Shown here piece by piece: positions 16,996 to 27,286 of a DNA stretch of 64,000 nt. The position numbers were made by a program, and so were the translations under genes. The notes below the pieces were generated by a model. It was not told where the DNA came from and ran no database searches. It worked only from the letters and a program-made list of their open reading frames with translations. The stretch's first letter is position 1, and every line of letters starts with the position of its first letter. The stretch spans positions 248,001 through 312,000 of the forward strand of contig NZ_JARDJI010000003.1 in assembly GCF_039907765.1 (NCBI RefSeq), written 5' to 3'. Source of the stretch: Aminobacter sp039907765. Its GTDB lineage: Bacteria > Pseudomonadota > Alphaproteobacteria > Rhizobiales > Rhizobiaceae.

Positions 16996-17759
16996 AAAAG
17001 TCCTCCATCGACGATCAGCGTCTGCGCGGTCAGCATTCTCGAAGCGTCCGACGCCAAGAACAGAACCGGGCCCACCATGTCGCCCGGCAGCATCATCTCG
17101 GGAATGCTCTGCCGCCCGATATGCTCCTTGAGGTTTTCCTCGTTCACCCAGAGTGCACGCTGGCGCTCGGTGATCACCCAGCCGGGCGCCAGGGCATTGA
17201 CCCTGATCCTGTCGGGGCCGTAACGGCCGGCCATGCCCTTGGTGAGCCCGACGATCGCGGCCTTGGCCGCGGTGTAGGCCGGCATGGTGCCGATGTTGAG
17301 CATGTAGGCGGTCGAGCTGAAATTGATGATCGAGCCGCCGCCGGCGGCCGCCATGCCCGGCGCCACCGCCTGGATGGCGAAGAACTGCGGGCGGAGGTTT
17401 ACCGCCTGGTTGGCGTCCCAGCTTTCGGGGGTCACGTCGGCCACCTCGTGGCGTGCATCGTTGGCGGCGTTGTTGACCAGCACCGTGACCGGCCCGTGCG
17501 CCTCGACGGCTGCGGCGACGGCGCTGCGCAGTTCATCGATGTCGGTCAAGTCGGCGCGCAGGTAGAGCGGACGGTTGCCTGTCTCAATCGCGAGGCGGTC
17601 GACAAGCGCATGGCTCGGCTCGTCGGCAATGTCGATGAAAGCGACCTTGGCTGCCTGGAGGACAAAACCTTCGGTCAATGCCGCGCCGATGCCCGAACCG
17701 CCGCCGGTAATCAGCACCGAGCGCCCCGCGAGATCCGGAAACCGCGCCGATGGCATCAT
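16992..17759 (-). CDS. SDR dehydrogenase, probable aldose (galactose-type) 1-dehydrogenase
   Basis: Classical 255-residue SDR: cofactor motif TGGGSGIG at residues 18-25, LVNNAAND around 90, catalytic Ser in NFSSTAYML and the YTAAK dyad. In this operon the natural reaction is oxidation of a sugar such as galactose to its lactone, which the SMP-30 protein would open. The start at 17759 (ATGATG) is chosen because GGAGG lies 9 bases upstream; two earlier in-frame ATGs (17807, 17777) lack such a site and would place the operator repeats too near. No galactonate dehydratase is encoded nearby. Confidence 0.8.
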   Translation of the reverse strand: MMPSARFPDLAGRSVLITGGGSGIGAALTEGFVLQAAKVAFIDIADEPSHALVDRLAIETGNRPLYLRADLTDIDELRSAVAAAVEAHGPVTVLVNNAANDARHEVADVTPESWDANQAVNLRPQFFAIQAVAPGMAAAGGGSIINFSSTAYMLNIGTMPAYTAAKAAIVGLTKGMAGRYGPDRIRVNALAPGWVITERQRALWVNEENLKEHIGRQSIPEMMLPGDMVGPVLFLASDASRMLTAQTLIVDGGLL

Positions 17760-17822
17760 GAACCTGTTCCTCCGCATGGCTGGGCCCGACCAGGGAGGAC
17801 GAAGCACGCCCAGCTTGGATTT

Positions 17823-17856
17823 TCATCATACAAATCCTAGACTATCATCATACAAA
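17823..17856. promoter_or_regulatory. Direct-repeat operator upstream of sugar acid operon
   Basis: The 12-mer TCATCATACAAA occurs twice, at 17823-17834 and 17845-17856, 22 bases apart (two helical turns). Read on the operon strand it is TTTGTATGATGA. It sits 64-97 bases before the SDR start, the place expected for a promoter-overlapping operator of a GntR- or similar-family regulator; the regulator itself is not in this region. Confidence 0.6.
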
Positions 17857-17980
17857 GCGGAAACGCTTTTCCGCCGCGGAAGCCGTCTTTTTCAAGCGAG
17901 AGAAGGGGCGACGAAGCGGCAGGGCCGCGAGCACCAAGGAGCACGCTTCCTGCCCAGGGATCAGCTCCGGCGCACCGGAT

Positions 17981-19321
17981 TCAGATCGCCTTGGCGTAGG
18001 CCGCGCCGCGGTGGGCCTCGCGCAGGTAGCCGAGCGTGGCATCGGCATCGACCGGGCGGCCGAACAGATAGCCCTGCCCGCCGGCACATCCGAACTGCAT
18101 CAGCCTCTCGGCCTGGGCCTCCTTCTCGATGCCCTCGGCGACGACATCCATGCCGAGGCCCTCGCACATGGCGAGGATGGCGCGGATGATGTGTTCGGAG
18201 GGGCGGTCGTCGAGGATCGACGCCACGAAGGCCCGGTCGATCTTGAGCTTGTCGAAACGGAATTCGCGCAGGCGCCCGAGCGACGACTGGCCGGTGCCGA
18301 AATCGTCGAGCGACACCCGGATGCCGACGCGGCGGAGGTCCTCGACGATCTTCTCGGCCGAAACCGGATCGGTCATCAGGCCGGTCTCGGTGATCTCGAT
18401 CTCGAGCCGGCGCGGATCGAAGCCGGTGCGCTCGAGAATGGACAGGATGTGCAGCCCGGTATTCTGATCGACCAGTTGCGAAGGCGACAGGTTGAAAGAC
18501 AGAAACATGTCCTGGGGCCAGCTGCGTGCCGCTTCCGCCGCCTTGCGCAGCACCAGTTGCGACAGCGGCCCGATGATGCCGCGTTCCTCGGCGATTGGGA
18601 TGAACACCGCCGGGGAGACGAAACCGAGATCACGGTCGGTCCAGCGCGCCAGCGCCTCGAAGCCGATGGTGCGGCGGGTGCTGAGATCGACGATCGGCTG
18701 GAAATGCGGCGTCACTTCGCCGGCGGCCACGGCGCGCCGCAGCGCCTGCTCGATGCGGGTGACGCGCTTGGCCGCCTCCTCCATCTCGCGGGTATAGACC
18801 ACGACGCGACCGCGGCCGGAGCGCTTAGCGTGGTAGAGCGCCGTCTCCGCCTTGCGCATCAGCGTCTCGGTGGTGTCCTCGGTCGACTGGAAAAGCGAGC
18901 AGCCCACGGAGGCCGACAGGCGCGCGGTGCGCTCGCCGAGATCATAGGGCGCGGACAAGATTTCGATCAGCATGCGCGCCTTGTCGGCCGCCGCTTCCTC
19001 GCTGAACACCAGGGGATAGAGGAAAGCGAACTCGTCGGCTCCGATACGCGCCACAGCGGAATAGCCGTCGGACGCCGCCCTCAAGCGCATCGCCACCTGC
19101 ACGAGGATATCGTCGCCGGCCCGGTGGCCGAACAGGTCATTGATCGGCTTGAAGCCATCAAGGTCGAGAATGCCGACGGTGAAGGGGGCGGGATCCTCCG
19201 CGCGGTCGTCGATCAGCCGCTCGATCTTGTCATGGAAGCGGCGCTGGTTGCCGAGCCCGGTCAAGGCGTCGGTGAATGCCTGATCCGTGTCCCTGTCCGC
19301 GTGACCAACGCCGAATGACAT
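17981..19321 (-). CDS. GGDEF-EAL cyclic-di-GMP protein
   Basis: A 446-residue cytosolic protein with no membrane or sensor segment: GGDEF domain (about 14-175) then EAL domain (about 190-440). The cyclase signature is GADEF (ARIGADEFAF) instead of GGDEF, so cyclase activity may be weak or lost. The phosphodiesterase part keeps FEALARW, NLSPSQL, the EITE glutamate, DDFGTG and AEGIE, so it is probably active. Net role is likely c-di-GMP breakdown, perhaps with GTP sensing by the GADEF domain. Single gene, divergent from gshB. Confidence 0.9.
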   Translation of the reverse strand: MSFGVGHADRDTDQAFTDALTGLGNQRRFHDKIERLIDDRAEDPAPFTVGILDLDGFKPINDLFGHRAGDDILVQVAMRLRAASDGYSAVARIGADEFAFLYPLVFSEEAAADKARMLIEILSAPYDLGERTARLSASVGCSLFQSTEDTTETLMRKAETALYHAKRSGRGRVVVYTREMEEAAKRVTRIEQALRRAVAAGEVTPHFQPIVDLSTRRTIGFEALARWTDRDLGFVSPAVFIPIAEERGIIGPLSQLVLRKAAEAARSWPQDMFLSFNLSPSQLVDQNTGLHILSILERTGFDPRRLEIEITETGLMTDPVSAEKIVEDLRRVGIRVSLDDFGTGQSSLGRLREFRFDKLKIDRAFVASILDDRPSEHIIRAILAMCEGLGMDVVAEGIEKEAQAERLMQFGCAGGQGYLFGRPVDADATLGYLREAHRGAAYAKAI

Positions 19322-19644
19322 GCTCGTCTCTGTCTCGATAAGGTGTTTCGGCGGACAGTGGCATCCAACCGTTTAGAATTTGTATTCAAAATGCAGCTCC
19401 GTCTGGATTTCGACACTGGTGTCGAAATCGGTTTCATCGGTGCGGGCACGAGTCGAGCGCCCTTCGCCAGCGATTCGAACCGCCTGATTGAGGGCGGATG
19501 CAGCCGCGGGTGAGAAGCCATGGCGAGGCGAGCGAGCGCCCGACCATTGCATAAGGCAGGCAAATCGCTACATCCTCGCCATCACCAGCGCCGCCGCAAC
19601 ACGGCAGTGCGCATCGACCACCGACAGCCGCGCCGGAGACCTCC
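19322..19644. other. Divergent promoter region, GGDEF-EAL gene / gshB
   Basis: 323 gene-free bases between divergent start codons. The visible feature is the 24-base palindrome at 19406-19429. An AT-rich stretch at 19370-19392 probably holds the GGDEF-EAL promoter. Nothing else could be recognised. Confidence 0.4.
19406..19429. promoter_or_regulatory. 24-bp palindrome (operator-like)
   Basis: Arms GATTTCGACAC and GTGTCGAAATC match perfectly around a 2-base centre. It lies 85-108 bases before the GGDEF-EAL start, just behind its probable promoter. Perfect symmetry of 22 of 24 bases with no terminator-like T-run favours a dimeric protein-binding site. The binding protein is unknown. Confidence 0.55.
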
Positions 19645-20589
19645 ATGCCGCTCAAGATCGCCGTCCAGATGGACCACATTGCAACCATCTCGATCGCAGG
19701 CGACACGTCGTTCGCACTGTCGCTCGAGGCGCAGCGCCGCGGCCACGAACTCTATCACTACACGCCCGACCGGCTTTCGATGCGCGACGGCAAGGTCTTC
19801 GCCCGCCTCGAGAAGCTCGAGGTGCGCGACATCAAGGGCGACCATTATTCGCTCGGCGAGCCGGTGCGCACCGACCTGTCGGAAATGGACGTGATCCTTT
19901 TGCGCCAGGATCCGCCCTTTGACATGAACTACATCACCACCACCCACATCCTCGAACGCATCCATCCCAAGACGCTCGTCGTCAACGACCCGGCCTGGGT
20001 GCGCAACAGCCCGGAAAAGATCTTCGTCACCGAATTCGCCGACCTGATGCCGGAGACGCTGATCACCAAGGATCCGCAGGAAGTGGCCGCCTTCCGCAAG
20101 GAATTCGGCGACATCATCGTCAAGCCGCTCTACGGCAATGGCGGCGCCGGCATCTTCCACCTGCACGAGGCCGACCGGAATCTCGCCTCGCTGCTCGAAA
20201 TGTTCGGCCAGATGTTCCGCGAGCCCTACATCGTCCAGCGCTACCTCAAGGACGTGCGCAAGGGCGACAAGCGCATCATCCTGATCGACGGCGAGCCCGT
20301 CGGCGCCATCAACCGCGTGCCGGCCGAGCACGACAGCCGCTCCAACATGCATGTCGGCGGCCGCGCCGAGAAGACCGAACTCACGGCGCGCGAGCGCGAG
20401 ATCTGCGCGGCAATCGGCCCGTCGCTGCGCGAGCGCGGCTTCATCCTCGTCGGCATCGACGTCATCGGCGACTACATGACCGAGATCAACGTCACCTCTC
20501 CCACGGGTATCCGCGAGGTGAAGCGTTTCGGCGGCGCCGATATCGCGGCGCTGTTCTGGGACGCCGTGGAGGCGAAGCGGGCCAGATAG
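19645..20589 (+). CDS. gshB: Glutathione synthetase
   Basis: ATP-grasp ligase joining gamma-glutamylcysteine and glycine. 314 residues, the usual size. Landmarks are AVQMDHIATISIAGDTSFAL at the start, LLRQDPPFDMNYITTT, IVKPLYGNGGAGIF for the ATP lid, and the metal-site end GIDVIGDYMTEINVTSPTGI. ATG 19645 follows GGAG. It converges on htpX with only 15 bases between stops and no visible terminator. Confidence 0.97.
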   Translation: MPLKIAVQMDHIATISIAGDTSFALSLEAQRRGHELYHYTPDRLSMRDGKVFARLEKLEVRDIKGDHYSLGEPVRTDLSEMDVILLRQDPPFDMNYITTTHILERIHPKTLVVNDPAWVRNSPEKIFVTEFADLMPETLITKDPQEVAAFRKEFGDIIVKPLYGNGGAGIFHLHEADRNLASLLEMFGQMFREPYIVQRYLKDVRKGDKRIILIDGEPVGAINRVPAEHDSRSNMHVGGRAEKTELTAREREICAAIGPSLRERGFILVGIDVIGDYMTEINVTSPTGIREVKRFGGADIAALFWDAVEAKRAR

Positions 20590-20604
20590 CGGCCACCGGC
20601 AAAT

Positions 20605-21699
20605 TCACCACCAGACGCCGCCACGGGTGACGCGGATGCGCGGGCCGCCGTCGGGCGGGTTCAGCGGGCCTCCGCAGGCTGGGCGCGTGTCGTCGGCGAA
20701 GTCGGTGTTGGCGGCGTTGATGAAGCCGCGCGCGCCATGCGGCAGATAGGTGCCGGGATGGGCGCGGATCCTCGGCACCATCGAAGGCCGCCGGGTGCGC
20801 GGCAGGTCGCCGGCCTCGGCGGCGATATCCGCCGACTTCAGGGCCCTGAGCCGGGCCACGCGGTCGGCGGTGAGCGGATGGGTCCTCAGGATCGAGGGAT
20901 CGGGGATGCGCCCGCTCGGCAATAAGATGTTTTCCCACACCCTGCCCTGCGCGCGTTCGAGCTTGGTCAGTGCCGAGGCAAGCCCGTCCGGGTCGCCGGT
21001 GAGTGTCACGGCACCCAGGTCGGCATCGAACTCGCGGGTGCGCGAAAGCGCCATCTGCAGCAGGCCGCCTATCGTGGGTGCGGCAAGGAGCACCAGCACG
21101 GCGAGCCACGGCACCTGCGCGCGGAAGCCTCCGGCAAAGCCGGCCAGGTTGAAGAACAGCGAGATCAGGCCGACGGTCGACATGAAGGAAGTGAAGCGCG
21201 ACACCATGTCGGCGAAGGCCATGACCTTCACGTCCTCATGGGCGATGTGGCTGACCTCATGGGCGAGCACGCCGGCTAGTTCGCGCGGCGTCAGGTTGCG
21301 GGCGAGCGCGTCGGTGACGGCGATGGCCGCATCGTCGCGGCGGCCGACGGCAAAGGCGTTCATCATCTTGGACGGGATGACATAGAGCTTCGGCACGGCC
21401 GGCAGTTCGGCGCGGCGGGCAAGCTCCTCGACGATGCGGAAGCCGGCAGGAAAATCTGCAGGGATCACCTGCCTCGCCTTGTACATGGACAGCACCATCT
21501 GCGGGCTGATGCGGCGAACCGCCCACATCGACACGGCACCGAAGACGACGGCATAGAGGATGCCGGTGCCGCCGCCGAAGGCCCAGGCGGTGACTGCGAG
21601 CAAAAGCAGGCTGCCGGCGCCGAGCAGCCAGGTCTGCAACGTGTTCAGGGCCCGGTTGCGGCGATGCTCGAATAGGTTGATTGAACGAAGCTCGCCCAT
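20605..21699 (-). CDS. htpX: M48 zinc metalloprotease, HtpX-type
   Basis: Inner-membrane protease of membrane-protein quality control. Two N-terminal membrane segments (about residues 22-60) are followed by the zinc site HEVSHIAHED near residues 145-154, a second membrane pair (about 160-215) and the third ligand in SRTREFDAD. At 364 residues it is longer than E. coli HtpX (293) through a soluble C-terminal tail. It is transcribed away from the dnaK promoter, an arrangement that fits shared stress control, though no RpoH box was found on its own side. Confidence 0.88.
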   Translation of the reverse strand: MGELRSINLFEHRRNRALNTLQTWLLGAGSLLLLAVTAWAFGGGTGILYAVVFGAVSMWAVRRISPQMVLSMYKARQVIPADFPAGFRIVEELARRAELPAVPKLYVIPSKMMNAFAVGRRDDAAIAVTDALARNLTPRELAGVLAHEVSHIAHEDVKVMAFADMVSRFTSFMSTVGLISLFFNLAGFAGGFRAQVPWLAVLVLLAAPTIGGLLQMALSRTREFDADLGAVTLTGDPDGLASALTKLERAQGRVWENILLPSGRIPDPSILRTHPLTADRVARLRALKSADIAAEAGDLPRTRRPSMVPRIRAHPGTYLPHGARGFINAANTDFADDTRPACGGPLNPPDGGPRIRVTRGGVWW

Positions 21700-21762
21700 G
21701 GGCAGAATATGAGTGCGCGGCAGGCTTTTGCCGAGTCCCCCGGAATGGAAAGTTTCGGAACG

Positions 21763-21794
21763 CTTGCGCTGTCAGAAGCCTGTTCTTATATACG
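21763..21794 (+). promoter_or_regulatory. RpoH (heat-shock sigma factor) promoter of dnaK
   Basis: CTTG (21763-21766), 18 bases, then CTTATATACG (21785-21794), a perfect match to the alphaproteobacterial RpoH -10 consensus CYTATNTNNG. It lies 121 bases before the dnaK start. Confidence 0.8.
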
Positions 21795-21914
21795 CCGCAA
21801 CACCGCTTCGGCCCGGAAATCCGGCATCCGGAGCGGAATTTCTTGTGACAAGGGGCTCTCGACGGAACGCCTCAATGGGTCCAGAGAGCCTGCTAAGCGG
21901 AGAGAAGTGCTAAA

Positions 21915-23831
<1,917 letters not shown>

Positions 23832-23857
23832 GTGCCGGTTTCGAGGCTCTGACAAGG

Positions 23858-23886
23858 AAGCCCGGCGGTTTGGCCGGGCTTTTTTG
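23858..23886 (+). terminator. Terminator after dnaK
   Basis: AGCCCGGC (23859-23866) and GCCGGGCT (23873-23880) form an 8-bp stem with a 6-base loop, followed by TTTTTT. It lies between dnaK and dnaJ, so dnaJ may depend on read-through or its own promoter. Confidence 0.85.
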
Positions 23887-24023
23887 CAACCTGAAGCGAA
23901 AAAATGCGGCGAATGCCGTGCAAACTCTGGCATTGCGGCCCCCGGCTCACTAAATCGAAGCCTGTCGCCACAACACCGGCAAACAATGCCACAAGACATT
24001 GAGCGTCCGGGCAGCGGGAAGAT

Positions 24024-25166
24024 ATGAAAGCTGATTTCTACGAAACGCTGGGCGTTCAGAAGGGCGCCGACGACAAGGAGCTGAAGTCGGCCTTCCGCAA
24101 GCTCGCCATGCAGTTCCATCCCGACCGCAATCCGGGCGACGATGCCTGCGAGCACAGGTTCAAGGAAATCAACGAGGCCTACGAGACGCTGAAGGACCCG
24201 CAGAAGCGCGCGGCCTATGATCGTTTCGGCCACGCCGCCTTCGAGAATGGCGGCATGGGCGCCAACGGATTCGGCGGTGGCGGTTTCGGCGCAGGCGGCT
24301 TCGCCGACATCTTCGAGGACATTTTCGGCGACATGATGGGCGGCGGCGGCCGTCGCCGCTCGTCCAACGGCCGCGAGCGCGGTGCCGACCTGCGCTACAA
24401 CATGGAAATCACGCTCGAGGAGGCCTTTGCCGGCAAGACCGCGCAGATCCGCGTGCCGACCTCCGCCTCCTGCACCGAGTGCAACGGCTCCGGCGCCAAG
24501 CCCGGCACCCAGCCGGTGACCTGCTCGATGTGCCAGGGCCACGGCAAGGTACGGGCGAGCCAGGGCTTCTTCTCGATCGAGCGCACCTGCCCGCAGTGCC
24601 AAGGCCGCGGCCAGACGATCAAGGACCCTTGCGGCAAGTGCGCCGGCCAGGGCCGCACGGTCGAGGAGCGCTCGCTCTCGGTCAACATCCCCGCCGGCAT
24701 CGAGGACGGGACACGCATCCGCCTTGCCAATGAGGGCGAGGCCGGCCTGCGCGGCGGGCCGCACGGCGATCTCTACATCTTCCTATCGGTCAAGCCGCAC
24801 GAATTCTTCCAGCGCGACGGCGCCGACCTCTATTGCAAGGTGCCGATCTCGATGACCACGGCAGCGCTCGGCGGCTCCTTCGAGGTGGCGACGCTCGACG
24901 GCACCCAGACTCGCGTCAAGGTTCCCGAAGGCACGCAGAACGGCCGCCAGTTCCGCCTCAAGGGCAAGGGCATGCCGGTGCTGCGCCAGCCGCAGATCGG
25001 CGACCTGTACATCCAGACCGCCGTCGAGACGCCGCAGAACCTGACGCGCCGGCAGCGCGAGCTACTGGAGGAATTCGAGAAGCTGTCCTCGACCGAGAAC
25101 TCACCGCAATCGAGCGGGTTCTTCTCGCGGATGAAGGATTTCTTCGAGTCCTTCGGGGATAAGTGA
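24024..25166 (+). CDS. dnaJ: Co-chaperone DnaJ (Hsp40)
   Basis: 380 residues, class A DnaJ: J-domain (residues 1-70, with the HPD motif in MQFHPDRNPGDD), Gly/Phe-rich linker (about 75-115), four zinc-binding repeats (CTECNGSG, CSMCQGHG, CPQCQGRG, CGKCAGQG; about 150-215) and two C-terminal substrate-binding barrels. Stimulates DnaK ATPase. Downstream of dnaK on the same strand. Confidence 0.98.
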   Translation: MKADFYETLGVQKGADDKELKSAFRKLAMQFHPDRNPGDDACEHRFKEINEAYETLKDPQKRAAYDRFGHAAFENGGMGANGFGGGGFGAGGFADIFEDIFGDMMGGGGRRRSSNGRERGADLRYNMEITLEEAFAGKTAQIRVPTSASCTECNGSGAKPGTQPVTCSMCQGHGKVRASQGFFSIERTCPQCQGRGQTIKDPCGKCAGQGRTVEERSLSVNIPAGIEDGTRIRLANEGEAGLRGGPHGDLYIFLSVKPHEFFQRDGADLYCKVPISMTTAALGGSFEVATLDGTQTRVKVPEGTQNGRQFRLKGKGMPVLRQPQIGDLYIQTAVETPQNLTRRQRELLEEFEKLSSTENSPQSSGFFSRMKDFFESFGDK

Positions 25167-25265
25167 AGCTTACCGCTGCCGTAACGTAAATTGAGTTGGC
25201 TTTGGGCTTGCCATGATCCGAGTTGCTGGTATTTCTCCGGCAGCAGGGGTGAGGAGATCCAAGCG

Positions 25266-25871
25266 ATGCTACGCGGTTCCGGAATACGCAAAACCCTTGC
25301 AGCCAAGTTCGACGACGAGCTGAAGTTCTTCAAGGGCTGGATCGACAAGCCCAAGACCGTCGGCTCGATCGTGCCGACCAGTTCGATCACCGCCCGCCGC
25401 ATGGCTTCGGTGGTGGACCTGCGTTCGGGCCTGCCCGTGCTCGAACTCGGGCCAGGCACCGGCGTCATCACCAAAGCCATCCTGGCCCGCGGCGTGCGAC
25501 CGGAAAACCTCTATGCGGTTGAATATTCGGCCGATTTCGTCCGCCACCTCAATCGCCTCTATCCCGGCGTCAACGTCATCCAAGGCGACGCCTTCAATCT
25601 CGACGACACGCTGGGCGCCCTGAAGGGCCAGAAGTTCGATTCGGTCGTTTCCGGCGTGCCGCTGCTCAACTTTCCGGTCAAGCAACGGGTCAAGTACGTC
25701 AACGACCTGCTCGACCGCATTCCCGCCGGTCGGCCGATCGTGCAGATCACCTATGGTCCGAAGTCGCCGGTGCCGCCCGGCCAGGGCGACTACGTCATCG
25801 AACATCTCGATTTCGTCTTCCGCAACATCCCGCCGGCGCAGCTGTGGGTCTACCGCCGCCGCAAGCACTGA
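25266..25871 (+). CDS. pmtA: Phospholipid N-methyltransferase
   Basis: A 201-residue SAM-dependent methyltransferase with motif I VLELGPGTGVITKAIL near residue 60 and VVSGVPLLNFP as the motif IV region, the pattern of the Sinorhizobium/Agrobacterium PmtA family that methylates phosphatidylethanolamine toward phosphatidylcholine. The N-terminal amphipathic stretch AAKFDDELKFFKGWIDKP fits membrane association. Start at ATG 25266 after GAGGAGATCC; an in-frame upstream ATG has no homology. An rRNA-dimethylase-like fold is an alternative but the length and motifs favour PmtA. Confidence 0.85.
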   Translation: MLRGSGIRKTLAAKFDDELKFFKGWIDKPKTVGSIVPTSSITARRMASVVDLRSGLPVLELGPGTGVITKAILARGVRPENLYAVEYSADFVRHLNRLYPGVNVIQGDAFNLDDTLGALKGQKFDSVVSGVPLLNFPVKQRVKYVNDLLDRIPAGRPIVQITYGPKSPVPPGQGDYVIEHLDFVFRNIPPAQLWVYRRRKH

Positions 25872-26002
25872 ACCGCGCCTTGATTTGACTGGGCATTGCC
25901 TATACCCGACACCTCGGCGCGCCTTGGTGGGGCACGCCGATGGAATGGCTTTGCCGTATATCGATGGGAAAGGGCGACAACGATGTCGACGCGGGTGGAA
26001 GC

Positions 26003-26701
26003 ATGACCGTTGAAGCGATGCGCGACCGTCTCATCGTCGGGCTCGACGTGCCCACGGTCAGGGAAGCCGAACAGGTCGTGCGCGATCTCGACGGCACCGC
26101 CAGCTTCTACAAGATCGGCTACCAGCTCGCCTTTGCCGGCGGGCTCGACTTCGCCCGCGAGCTGGCGAGCGGCGGCAAGAAGGTCTTCCTCGACATGAAG
26201 CTTCTGGACATCGACAACACGGTGGCCAAGGGCGTCGAGAACATTGCCAAGATGGGCATGACCATGCTGACCCTGCACGCCTATCCCAAGGCCATGCGGG
26301 CTGCGGTGGAAGCCGCCAGGGGCAGCGACCTGTGCCTGCTCGCCGTCACCGTGCTGACGTCGATGGACGAACAGGACATGATCGACGCCGGCTATGAATA
26401 CGACCCGCACACGCTGGTGCTGCGTCGGGCGGAGCAGGCCCTGCAGGCTGGAATGGGCGGCATCGTCTGCTCGGCCAGCGAGGCCTCGGCCGTGCGCCGC
26501 ATCGTCGGGCCGAACATGGCGGTCGTAACTCCGGGCATCCGCCCCGCCGGCGCCGAACACGGCGACCAGAAGCGCGTCGTCACGCCCGCCGATGCCATCC
26601 GCAGCGGCTCGAGCCACCTCGTCGTCGCCCGCCCGATCGTCGGCGCGGTTGACAGGCGGGCCGCCGCCCAGGCTATCCTGGAGGAGATGGCGCAAGCCTG
26701 A
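26003..26701 (+). CDS. pyrF: Orotidine 5'-phosphate decarboxylase
   Basis: Final step of UMP synthesis. 232 residues. Catalytic Asp-Lys-x-x-Asp is in FLDMKLLDIDNT, with N-terminal LIVGLDVPTVREAE and the phosphate-gripper VTPGIRP. ATG 26003 chosen because homology begins at MRDRLIVGLD; the upstream open frame from 25940 is not conserved-looking. A DUF1330 gene follows 23 bases later. Confidence 0.96.
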   Translation: MTVEAMRDRLIVGLDVPTVREAEQVVRDLDGTASFYKIGYQLAFAGGLDFARELASGGKKVFLDMKLLDIDNTVAKGVENIAKMGMTMLTLHAYPKAMRAAVEAARGSDLCLLAVTVLTSMDEQDMIDAGYEYDPHTLVLRRAEQALQAGMGGIVCSASEASAVRRIVGPNMAVVTPGIRPAGAEHGDQKRVVTPADAIRSGSSHLVVARPIVGAVDRRAAAQAILEEMAQA

Positions 26702-26724
26702 AGACTGAACTCGGGGAGAAACAA

Positions 26725-27012
26725 ATGACCAAGGCTTACTGGATCGCACGCGTCGACGTGCGCGACCCCGAGGGCTACAAGGGCTATGTCGCGGCCGCCA
26801 GGCCGGCCTTCGAGCGCTTCGGCGCCAGGTTCATCGCCCGTGGCGGCGCCCATGAGGCAGTCGAGGGGCCGGGCCGGGGGCGCAACGTCATCATCGAGTT
26901 CGCCTCGATGGAAGACGCCCGCAACTGCTACTTCTCGCCCGAGTACCAGCACGCCAAGTCGATCCGCCAGCAATTCGCCGACGGCGAGATCTTGCTGGTC
27001 GAAGGTGTCTGA
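26725..27012 (+). CDS. DUF1330 family protein
   Basis: 95-residue dimeric alpha-beta barrel type protein: YWIARVDVRDPEGYKGY, FGARFIARGG, EGPGRGRNVIIEFASMEDA and the FSPEYQHAKSIR end are typical of DUF1330. Function of the family is not established. GGGGAGAAACAA precedes the ATG. Probably co-transcribed with pyrF. Confidence 0.9.
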   Translation: MTKAYWIARVDVRDPEGYKGYVAAARPAFERFGARFIARGGAHEAVEGPGRGRNVIIEFASMEDARNCYFSPEYQHAKSIRQQFADGEILLVEGV

Positions 27013-27198
27013 CCCCAACACCATCAGCTTCTGGTCCTGAGGGCCGGGTAGGGGCCCGCGATCCGGCGACCGCGCTTGCCCGTTCCTTTGGCACTGCACA
27101 AAATCGAAGCATTCGCATGCTAAGCCGGCGGCGCGCATTGGAAACGTATTTTCAACAGTTTGGACCAAAGATGGGCCCGTTTCTCGGAGCATGAGATA

Positions 27199-27239
27199 TT
27201 GCATCGCAGCAGATGTTTGTTAACCTCGCTGCACTGCAT
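27199..27239. promoter_or_regulatory. Two PhaR-like sites upstream of phaZ
   Basis: TTGC-ATC-GCAG (27199-27209) and CTGC-ACT-GCAT (27229-27239) each fit the CTGC-N3-GCAG core reported for the PHA regulator PhaR of Paracoccus, with one mismatch each. Centres are 30 bases apart and 48-88 bases before the phaZ start. Short degenerate motif, so this is tentative. Confidence 0.4.
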
Positions 27240-27286
27240 GACGGGCCCCATGCCGGCTCGCCGCCCCGATGACCGGATGGGACAGC

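Noticed and set aside
18011..19318. Long plus-strand open frame opposite the GGDEF-EAL gene
   Set aside because: The minus strand encodes clear GGDEF-EAL motifs; the opposite frame is a shadow.
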